11,252 bases of DNA, from positions 1 through 11,252 of the forward strand of contig JAFGQA010000041.1 of NCBI GenBank assembly GCA_016935885.1, given 5' to 3'. The notes under the pieces were generated by a model. The model saw nothing but the letters and a program-made list of their open reading frames with translations, was not told the origin of the DNA and searched no databases. Below are positions 1 through 5,153 of this stretch, piece by piece; position 1 is the first letter of the stretch, and each line of letters opens with the position of its first letter. Both the position numbers and the translations under genes were made by a program. Origin of the DNA: Phycisphaerae bacterium (GTDB taxonomy: Bacteria; Planctomycetota; Phycisphaerae; UBA1845; UTPLA1).

Positions 1-67
1 AGCTTCGCCCGCACAGGCTGATTCTCGGGCGCCAGGCGGCGTAGGCCAGGGCACGCAGTAACTAGTT

Positions 68-115
68 AAGTGCCAAAGTCCAGGCACTGGCAGACAAGCT
101 GCCAGTGGCACCCGC
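68..115 (-). repeat. Hairpin repeat unit with conserved tail (copy A)
   Basis: A perfect 9-bp inverted repeat, CACTGGCAG (85-93) and CTGCCAGTG (99-107), encloses the 5-nt loop ACAAG. Read on the minus strand the loop is CTTGT, the same loop as in the copy at 4489-4511. On the minus strand the hairpin is followed by TGGACTTTGGCACTT (ending at 68), which recurs on the plus strand at 11176-11190. The right edge GTGGCACCCG matches the edge of the copy at 1884-1937. It lies downstream of the small minus-strand gene at 149-355, so it could also stabilise or end that transcript. I read it as an interspersed palindromic repeat of REP type. Confidence 0.7.
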
Positions 116-148
116 CTAGACTGTCATGAACCCCAGTGGGCTTGATTG

Positions 149-355
149 CTATCTGATCTCCCCCAGTTCCACGGCTTCGGGAATCCCCACCGTGGCTTCT
201 GCCGCTCGCGCGGCCTGTTCGGCAGCTTCCTTCCTGTGCCGCTCCGCCTCGGCTTGCTGGACCACGGCGTCACGCACACTGGCAAGCAGGTACAAAAAGG
301 TCATCGCCCCCAGCGCCAGGAAGCCAGCCGTGACGATCCATTCGGGCTCGCACAC
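149..355 (-). CDS. Small single-TM protein with a coiled-coil tail
   Basis: This predicts a 68-residue protein starting at a GTG codon. Residues about 7-26 form one hydrophobic transmembrane segment (around GFLALGAMTFLYLLASV). Residues about 28-54 are an Ala/Glu/Arg/Gln-rich helix, probably a coiled coil on the cytoplasmic side. I do not recognise a family. The start is uncertain: a GAGGG motif lies only 1 nt before the GTG, and a G-rich run lies slightly further upstream. The gene follows the lipoprotein at 404-811 on the same strand after 48 nt, so the two may be co-transcribed. The membrane helix plus heptad-like tail argues for a real gene, but at this length chance cannot be excluded. 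Confidence 0.5.
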   Translation of the reverse strand: MCEPEWIVTAGFLALGAMTFLYLLASVRDAVVQQAEAERHRKEAAEQAARAAEATVGIPEAVELGEIR

Positions 356-403
356 ACCCTCTACCCCCAGACGATTCGATCTGAACGGGGTCCTTGCCTG
401 GCG

Positions 404-811
404 TCAGGATCCGCGGCCCCAGTTGCCGTCGGTATCGTCCGTCCAGTCGCCGCCGCCCCCTTCCGGGATCATCAGAAGGTTGTACTCCTGCAAGAACTCG
501 CTCTCACCCATATACAGTGGGTAGTACCCTGACTTGGTGATGCGAATCCTACAGTCGCTCCGGACGGTTTCCTTCATGATCCACCACTTGCCGTTCCCGT
601 CGGTCTTGCCAAGCAGCTTCCAGCTTCCGTCCTCTTGCTGCTGCTCGATCCTCGCATTGCCAACAGCAAAGCCGGCCTCCCGATCGCTCAGGTGGCCCAT
701 GTGGACGAGCTCCTGGCATCCCCAAAGCGGGATCGCCAACCCCACGATGACCAGCCTCGTCCAGCGACGGCGAGGGCGCCGCCGCACAAAACAGACATCT
801 GTCGATTTCAT
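404..811 (-). CDS. Predicted lipoprotein with a small beta-sandwich-like domain
   Basis: This predicts a 135-residue exported lipoprotein. The N-terminus has a strongly basic n-region (RRRPRRRW), a hydrophobic core (about residues 20-29) and Cys32 in the context PLWGC. That is a usable but atypical lipobox because of the bulky Trp at -2. The mature part contains LLGKTDGNGKWWI (about 67-78) and RIRITKSGYYPLY (about 88-100). This spacing, with TD-NG, a strand, then GY-P, is that of carboxypeptidase-regulatory/transthyretin-like beta domains. The assignment is from memory of the pattern, not from a search. The C-terminus is Gly/Asp-rich. I chose the start at 811 because GAGGAAACG directly precedes that ATG and a signal peptide begins there; the frame stays open far upstream but that part has no protein character. 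It probably belongs to a cluster with the TM protein upstream and the coiled-coil protein downstream. Confidence 0.7.
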   Translation of the reverse strand: MKSTDVCFVRRRPRRRWTRLVIVGLAIPLWGCQELVHMGHLSDREAGFAVGNARIEQQQEDGSWKLLGKTDGNGKWWIMKETVRSDCRIRITKSGYYPLYMGESEFLQEYNLLMIPEGGGGDWTDDTDGNWGRGS

Positions 812-1034
812 CGTTTCCTCGGCCTCCGACGCAATCCACATCGACCGATCGGCGTTCGTTCGGCTCGACCGTACCATGGACAATCGTCCGATCGTGCCTG
901 AACCGCATGATCCGACGGCGATCCGCCCAGAAGCACAGTTGGTATCGGTCGATCCGGGGGGCGCACTTTGCCACTGCCGCCGGCCCAACCGCAATTCGCC
1001 GATAATCCGCGCGGACTTCGGACCCCTCGAATCC

Positions 1035-1640
1035 TCATCCAACCGGAGCCGCCGGTGGCTCGTCTTCTTCCTTGGCCAAGGCGGCGAGGTAACCCTCCGG
1101 CGGTGGCTCGCCGTCCTTGGGAAGCGACTTGGGACGAATGCTGGCGGGATGGGGCGCCTCCGCCTTCGGCGGATTCGGGGGCTTCGGGGGTTCCAGGGGT
1201 TTGACGCCCAACCAGCCACGTCCGCCAGCCCCGTTGGTGGCGGCATCCCCAGTTGGCACCGCCCCGGATGCGAAGTACGACAGCCAGCAATCCCGCGCGG
1301 CCTTAAGGAACATCCCCCCGAAAACGATATAAAGCATGTATCGAATATACAGGCCATCATTCAGTAGCCAGTAGATCCCACACAAGACCATGATCAGGCC
1401 ACAGGTTCCTGATACGAGTACATCGATCAGCAGGCCTGTTCGCTGCCCAGCGAAACAGACCACCGCGACGACGACCATGCAGAGGCCACCAATCTTGAGC
1501 ATCCAGTCGAAGACAGCGACGGTGGTATTGTAGAAGTCGTCATCGCTGGTGCCGGCTAAGCCCATCCCCCATCCGTACACCAGCATCAGTAGGCCGGCGA
1601 TGCCGGCCCATGTCGCGTTGTCCTTGGCATCCTGGCTCAT
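1035..1640 (-). CDS. Four-TM membrane protein with a proline-rich tail
   Basis: This predicts a 201-residue integral membrane protein of unknown function. Four hydrophobic segments are visible at about residues 11-29, 42-64, 69-92 and 97-114. From about residue 146 a Pro/Lys/Glu-rich, probably disordered tail follows (PPKPPNPPK, later EEDEPPAAP), likely cytoplasmic. A Shine-Dalgarno-like GAAGGA sits 14 nt before the ATG, which is far. The small palindrome ACGAG-G-CTCGT (1642-1652) lies between them and could fold to shorten the gap. The gene is first in a minus-strand series with the lipoprotein (811-404) and the small TM protein (355-149), although a 223-nt non-coding gap separates it from the lipoprotein. 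No family is recognised. The membrane topology makes a real gene very likely. Confidence 0.75.
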   Translation of the reverse strand: MSQDAKDNATWAGIAGLLMLVYGWGMGLAGTSDDDFYNTTVAVFDWMLKIGGLCMVVVAVVCFAGQRTGLLIDVLVSGTCGLIMVLCGIYWLLNDGLYIRYMLYIVFGGMFLKAARDCWLSYFASGAVPTGDAATNGAGGRGWLGVKPLEPPKPPNPPKAEAPHPASIRPKSLPKDGEPPPEGYLAALAKEEDEPPAAPVG

Positions 1641-1668
1641 GACGAGGCTCGTGGTCCTTCAGCCGATT

Positions 1669-1792
1669 GGAGGCTGTTTCAGACCTCTATGTGGCACTGG
1701 CGCCAAAGCCGGTGGATTGAGTGACTCACCGGGCATTCACTTGCTTGTGTCCACAGGCCAGTGGCCTCCGCCACAGTTCTGAGACAGCTTCT
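1669..1792. repeat. MITE-like element with imperfect terminal inverted repeats
   Basis: GGAGGCTGTTTCAGA (1669-1683) and TCTGAGACAGCTTCT (1778-1792) match as inverted repeats at 12 of 15 positions and bound a 124-bp segment. Inside are GTGGCACTGGC near the left end and a 26-bp stretch at 1751-1776, starting CCACAGGCCAGTGGCC, near the right. Both carry the CACTGGC/GCCAGTG words of the other repeats here. No ORF is present. It resembles a non-autonomous palindromic element, but no target-site duplication could be established. Confidence 0.45.
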
Positions 1793-1857
1793 AAGCACCC
1801 ACAGGACCGGGGCTCTTGAATGCGATGACCGGCTGCCTTGCGCTGCGGGCTTATAGA

Positions 1858-1948
1858 CTATCTCAAAACGCCGTCTTGTGTGCCACTGGCGGCTCGTCCG
1901 CCCGTGCACGGGCAGGCCGGGCTGCCCGTGGCACCCGTTTTGAGATAG
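1858..1948. repeat. Palindromic element: 13-bp terminal inverted repeats around twin hairpins (copy B)
   Basis: CTATCTCAAAACG (1858-1870) and CGTTTTGAGATAG (1936-1948) are perfect 13-bp inverted repeats. Between them lie two adjacent hairpins: CACTGGCGG-CTCGT-CCGCCCGTG (1884-1906, one mismatch) and CACGGGCAG-GCCGGG-CTGCCCGTG (1907-1930, perfect). The element ends 4 nt before the stop codon of the NIL gene (1953-1955), so on the minus strand it begins immediately after that gene. It would form a very stable RNA structure there and may act as a transcript end or stabiliser as well as being a mobile-type repeat. The tips resemble those of the element at 1669-1792. Confidence 0.7.
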
Positions 1949-1952
1949 GCGC

Positions 1953-2507
1953 TCAGTCCACGGGCGTAAATGGCGCGCTGACGCCCACTTCTCCGTATTC
2001 CACGTTGATCCCCGCCCCGCGGAGATAGCACACCACCTTCTCCACTTCCTCCTCGGGTCCCCAGACCAGCAACGAGATGATCGCCATGCCCTCGCCAGTC
2101 GCGGAGTGCGTGATCTTGTATCCAACGTCGTACTGCCGGGCCAGGAGCCATAGGTGAGGCTGGTCTCTCTGCGTGCCGATCAGGGTCAGCCAAAGCTTCC
2201 GCTCGATCATCTTCGCGTCGGGCCGCCTTCTTGGCGGATTCTCTGGCACATCCGGGAACTTGCCCTTGTACCGGTGCGAGGATAGCGTCTTGAGCGTAAC
2301 GCCCTGCTCCTTAAGGTACTGCTTCGCCCTCTTGACGTCCGCCGGCTCGCCAATGAGGGAAAGTTGCATATCCGCTTCGTGAACACCCACGTTGAGCGTG
2401 TTGAGGTTGAACATCAGGTTCTTGAAGCGCAAGGTCATCTCCCACGTAAACGGCTCCTGGACGTGGGAAGTCGCAAACGTCAGCGACATGCGATGTTGGA
2501 CCAGCAT
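1953..2507 (-). CDS. Tandem NIL-domain protein
   Basis: This predicts a 184-residue soluble protein made of two ferredoxin-like NIL domains. NIL is the small domain found at the C-terminus of MetN-type methionine ABC ATPases and in some ferredoxin-like proteins. Domain 1 spans about residues 4-76 (MSLTFATSHVQEPFTWEMTL, then LSLIGEPADVKRAKQYLKEQGV). Domain 2 spans about 101-173 (KLWLTLIGTQRDQPHLWLLA, then LLVWGPEEEVEKVVCYLRGAGINV). Each ends with the typical strand, acidic helix, YL-x2-x-GV/I pattern. A proline/arginine linker (about 85-99) joins them. I start at 2507 because AAAGGGA lies about 8 nt upstream and residue 1 directly precedes domain 1; 14 more in-frame residues upstream look non-native. 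No ABC ATPase or permease gene is adjacent, so a stand-alone ligand-sensing role is possible but unproven. Confidence 0.8.
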   Translation of the reverse strand: MLVQHRMSLTFATSHVQEPFTWEMTLRFKNLMFNLNTLNVGVHEADMQLSLIGEPADVKRAKQYLKEQGVTLKTLSSHRYKGKFPDVPENPPRRRPDAKMIERKLWLTLIGTQRDQPHLWLLARQYDVGYKITHSATGEGMAIISLLVWGPEEEVEKVVCYLRGAGINVEYGEVGVSAPFTPVD

Positions 2508-2756
2508 TGCGGGTGTCCCTTTGTGGGCGCAAACCTGCACGCGACGCAACCGAACACGCCGGCCCCCTGCATCTGGATTCCGAAGCGTATCGATCGCCGG
2601 AGGCCGCCGCGCCCCAGGTCAAACGTCTGAATTCGATGTCTTCGACCGGAGGGCAGATACATCATGCCCCGCACCAGTCGCGCCGACTGTCCAGGCCGAC
2701 GCACCCCGATTGTACAACATTCACGGGGCGTCGAACACACCGGAGCCTAGCCCAAC

Positions 2757-2836
2757 ACACGTACGTGTCTGGCGTTCACACGGCGTGACATGGGTAACGA
2801 ACGACACGCCCCACGGAGGCGGGTTGTTCATTACCC
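2757..2836. repeat. 12-bp palindrome followed by a long imperfect inverted repeat
   Basis: ACACGTACGTGT (2757-2768) is a perfect 12-bp palindrome. Then GGGTAACGAAC (2792-2802) pairs with GTTCATTACCC (2826-2836) at 10 of 11 positions across a 23-nt loop. The loop itself contains CGCC and GGCG, which can stack as an inner stem. The whole could form a cruciform or RNA hairpin, or be an operator-like site. Function is unknown. Confidence 0.5.
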
Positions 2837-2951
2837 GTGAGAACAGGCTGGAATGGATGCCCACGCGTAAGCCCCGCCGCCGCTGGCGGCTCCGCTCACC
2901 CACGCCACCCGGCCAGACGAGTACCGCACCGCTGCGGCAACCGTGCTGGAA

Positions 2952-2982
2952 CCAGTGTTTCATCACTGGCCAGAGGCCGGTG
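2952..2982. repeat. Two mutually exclusive hairpins downstream of the rhomboid gene
   Basis: CACTGGCC (2964-2971) can pair in two ways. Its first six bases pair with CCAGTG upstream (2952-2957, 6 bp), or the whole pairs with GGCCGGTG downstream (2975-2982, 8 bp with one mismatch). On the minus strand this lies about 40-70 nt after the rhomboid stop codon. It uses the same CACTGGC words as the repeat family elsewhere, so it is probably a decayed copy, possibly also acting as a transcript end. Confidence 0.4.
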
Positions 2983-3020
2983 CCACAGCGGACGCCCGTG
3001 TCACAGTGACGTGGCAGGCT

Positions 3021-4337
3021 TCAAGCCGTGGAGGGCCGCTGGCCCAGGGCGGCGACGGCTGTTTCGAGCCAGTGCGTGGCCTGTTGAACCTGCCCTGGAT
3101 CGGTCAGCCGCGAGGCACACTCCCGGAGATGCGTCTGGGCCGCCTCGTATTGCTGTAAGTACTTGGCATAGATGATCCCAAGCACCAGTCTGACCTGCCC
3201 GCTGTCTGGCGCGGTGGGATAGGCCTTGAGGAACCGTTCGTACGCCGCGGCCGCCTGCGGATAGCGATTCAAGGTCATCAACTGGTTTGCCACGAGCAAC
3301 ATGTTGGCGCGAGGCAGGCATTGATTCGGGTCCTTGCTCACAAGCGTCTCATACCGGTCCGCCGCGGCCTCGTAGTCATGCTTGGCAAGCAAGTCGCTGG
3401 TTTCTCCACGCAGTCGGCTGATCTCGTCGGTCGCAACGGCCTCGGGAAGCTCGATTGGTCGCTCGGTCGCGACCGAGACGGGCCGTGCGACCCGACCGTA
3501 TGTTGCCTTTGCCTGGGCGTTGGGATCGGCCATGGTCGCCCTGAACTGCTGCCGCAGGTAGAATCGCTTCGTCAACGCGAGGATATCGTACTGATCGCGC
3601 GGCAGCGCGCGGATCAACAACATCAGAAGGCAGACGACGAACCCGAACAGGTACCCGGCAATGTGCGCCGAGTACGCGACCGAATCAACGCCGACGCCAG
3701 CGCTGAGCCGTGGGGCGACGATGTTGTCCCATAAGATGATCTTGAGCCCGATCAGCAGCAAGGCTCGAATGTGTATGGTCCCGATGTAAAACCACAGCCA
3801 GTAGAACATGGTGACCGCGCTGCGAGGAAAGAGAACCAGGTAGGCCGTCGTCACGCCGGCGATGGCGCCGCTGGCGCCCAGGCACGGGTTTTGGCTTCCG
3901 ACGGCAAAGCCCACGCCTGCGAATACGCCGCTGGCCAGGAAAAACAGCAGGTAGGCCACGTGCCCCATCTTCGAATTGACGCTGTTGCCGAACACCCAGA
4001 GGAAGAGCATGTTGCCGGCCAGGTGCCAGAAGTCGCCGTGCAGAAACTGGTAGGTGAAGAACTGGTAGAGCCGCAGGTCGGTCGGCCTGATGAGGAATCG
4101 GTACTTCAAGGGATGGTCGGGGTCACCGCCCAAGGCGGCCGCGAAGACATCCGTGATAAGATATATCGCAATACTCAAGGCGATCAGCGCGTGATTGACG
4201 CGCGGGCTGCGCCGCACCGGAGAGTCTGTTCGGATGGGGATAAACAGCAGCAAGTTGTCGCTTCTCGCTGAAGGCTGCCAGACGCCCGCACGAGGTCTCC
4301 CTGGCATGTCGGAATAAGGGCCTTTACGCGTGCGCAT
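3021..4337 (-). CDS. Rhomboid family intramembrane serine protease with C-terminal TPR region
   Basis: This predicts a 438-residue membrane protein. Rhomboids cleave transmembrane substrates within the membrane using a Ser/His dyad. Visible family marks are the HxxxN motif after HGDFW (H105 and N109 in HLAGNM), the active-site segment GASGAIAG with Ser156, and His225 in SAHIAGYLFGF. Hydrophobic segments lie at about 48-68, 105-118, 126-146, 152-171, 175-205 and 222-243. After a linker (about 245-305), residues about 306-430 form TPR-like helix pairs (LLAKHDYEAAADRYETLVSKDP, then LNRYPQAAAAYERFLKAYPTAP), probably cytoplasmic and substrate-binding. The start is uncertain. Met1 (4337) and Met11 (4307) lack a ribosome site, while a TTG at 4253 (Leu29, just before FIPIRTDSP) has GAGAAG upstream and matches where many relatives begin. 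The gene stands alone on its strand, with repeat-rich DNA on both sides. Confidence 0.9.
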   Translation of the reverse strand: MRTRKGPYSDMPGRPRAGVWQPSARSDNLLLFIPIRTDSPVRRSPRVNHALIALSIAIYLITDVFAAALGGDPDHPLKYRFLIRPTDLRLYQFFTYQFLHGDFWHLAGNMLFLWVFGNSVNSKMGHVAYLLFFLASGVFAGVGFAVGSQNPCLGASGAIAGVTTAYLVLFPRSAVTMFYWLWFYIGTIHIRALLLIGLKIILWDNIVAPRLSAGVGVDSVAYSAHIAGYLFGFVVCLLMLLIRALPRDQYDILALTKRFYLRQQFRATMADPNAQAKATYGRVARPVSVATERPIELPEAVATDEISRLRGETSDLLAKHDYEAAADRYETLVSKDPNQCLPRANMLLVANQLMTLNRYPQAAAAYERFLKAYPTAPDSGQVRLVLGIIYAKYLQQYEAAQTHLRECASRLTDPGQVQQATHWLETAVAALGQRPSTA

Positions 4338-4364
4338 TCTAGGTCAACACGCGCCAGCGGGCCA
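4336..4364 (-). promoter_or_regulatory. Possible promoter of the rhomboid gene
   Basis: On the minus strand TGGCCC (4364-4359) and TAGAAT (4341-4336) are 17 nt apart, a fair sigma70-type match at the -10 (5 of 6) and a weak one at the -35 (3 of 6). The -10 overlaps the most upstream ATG (4337). If it is used, translation must begin further in, at 4307 or 4253. Confidence 0.25.
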
Positions 4365-4488
4365 TCATGGCGTCCGATCGGCTTGGTGAACGCCCAGCGC
4401 ACGCTTGCGCAGGAGTGTAGGTGCCTGGTCAAGGGGAGTTATCGAGCTGGGGGCCGTGCCACTTTCCGCGGCATTCGATTCCGGGTGC

Positions 4489-4564
4489 CACGGGCGGCTT
4501 GTCCGCCCGTGCGGTCTCTCCGGGGGGGACGTGGGCATACACACTGGCAGGAAGGCTGCCCGTG
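4489..4564. repeat. Twin-hairpin repeat (copy D)
   Basis: CACGGGCGG-CTTGT-CCGCCCGTG (4489-4511) is a perfect 9-bp hairpin. CACTGGCAG-GAAGG-CTGCCCGTG (4542-4564) is a second with one mismatch. The outer edges GGGTGCCAC and GTGGCA are complementary. It has the same design as the copy at 1884-1930, but the two hairpins are 30 nt apart instead of adjacent. It sits in the divergent gap between the rhomboid gene and rplU, upstream of the rplU promoter. Confidence 0.75.
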
Positions 4565-4618
4565 GCATCAACCTGAACCGTCACGGACCCATCGGTCTGT
4601 GCGCACGGGCGAGACCGC

Positions 4619-4647
4619 TTGCGTCCGGCTCGTTTTTGGGCGATACT
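4619..4647 (+). promoter_or_regulatory. Candidate sigma70 promoter of rplU
   Basis: TTGCGT (4619-4624), 17 nt, GATACT (4642-4647) matches the -35 at 3 of 6 and the -10 at 4 of 6 positions. The start of transcription would be near 4654, giving a leader of about 60 nt before the rplU ATG at 4713. No other pair in the gap fits as well. Confidence 0.4.
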
Positions 4648-4712
4648 AGTGGTTCTTTGCATCTGTCGGCCTCCAGGGGCCCAGACCTGACGGTTAAGGA
4701 GAGCAGACGACC

Positions 4713-5027
4713 ATGTATGCCATTGTCGAAGACGGCGGGAAGCAGTACCGCGTCGAGAAGGGTGACACGATCTACATCGAGAAACGCGACCTGCCGGATG
4801 GGGCGAAGACCCTCGGATTCGATCGCGTTCTGATGTTGGGCAACGGCGCCGACAGCAAGATTGGAACCCCATGGGTCGAAGGTGCTAAGGTGACCGCCAC
4901 GGTTGATGGCGATGTCAAAGGCCCCAAGGTCGAGATCGTCAAATTCAGGCGGCGCAAGGGCTACCACCTGCACAAGGGTCATCGCCAGGGCTTCCTGAAG
5001 GTTACCATCGACGAGATCACGGGCTGA
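4713..5027 (+). CDS. rplU: 50S ribosomal protein bL21
   Basis: This predicts a 104-residue protein, full length for bL21, a large-subunit protein that binds 23S rRNA. The whole sequence fits the family: MYAIVEDGGKQYRVEKGD at the N-terminus, GTPWVEGAKVTATV in the middle, and the conserved basic C-terminal part KFRRRKGYHLHKGHRQGFLKV with the final I-x-EI-x-G. AAGGAGAG (4696-4703) is a good ribosome-binding site about 10 nt before the ATG. In most bacteria rplU is followed by rpmA (bL27) and often obgE. Here no bL27 frame follows; the next gene encodes an exported protein 126 nt downstream. A recognisable autoregulatory leader was not seen. Confidence 0.97.
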   Translation: MYAIVEDGGKQYRVEKGDTIYIEKRDLPDGAKTLGFDRVLMLGNGADSKIGTPWVEGAKVTATVDGDVKGPKVEIVKFRRRKGYHLHKGHRQGFLKVTIDEITG

Positions 5028-5153
5028 TGTCGGCGATCGGCCTTCGCAGGCATCCTGTGTTCAGGGGCTCGGGCACTGTGCGGGGACCCACGGCCCTTGG
5101 CTTCACACATTGAGAGAAGCGATCTGCTCAACCAGGAGCGGGGGAATCGCACG

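Larger units (their letters stand above)
1641..1952. other. Repeat-filled intergenic region
   Basis: This stretch between the NIL gene and the four-TM gene shows no convincing coding frame. It holds two palindromic elements (1669-1792 and 1858-1948), described separately, and little else. The promoter of the four-TM gene should lie near 1650-1700, but no clear -35/-10 pair could be picked out. Confidence 0.6.
2508..3020. other. Non-coding region with several palindromes
   Basis: This 513-nt gap between the NIL gene and the rhomboid gene (both minus strand) has no protein-like frame. It contains a TACAAT word on the minus strand (2714-2709), which could be a -10 box for the NIL gene but lacks a good -35. 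It also holds the 12-bp palindrome ACACGTACGTGT (2757-2768), an inverted repeat at 2792-2836, GCCGCC-GCT-GGCGGC (2876-2890), and overlapping hairpins at 2952-2982 just after the rhomboid gene. It looks like a mosaic of degenerate interspersed repeats. Confidence 0.6.

Noticed and set aside
1..67. Possible 3' end of a gene entering from the left edge
   Set aside because: All three plus-strand frames end within about 60 nt and none gives enough residues to judge.
534..1367. Long plus-strand open frame of 277 codons opposite the minus-strand lipoprotein and membrane genes
   Set aside because: It is Arg/Ser/Pro-rich without domain character and overlaps minus-strand genes that have signal peptides, TM segments and ribosome sites.
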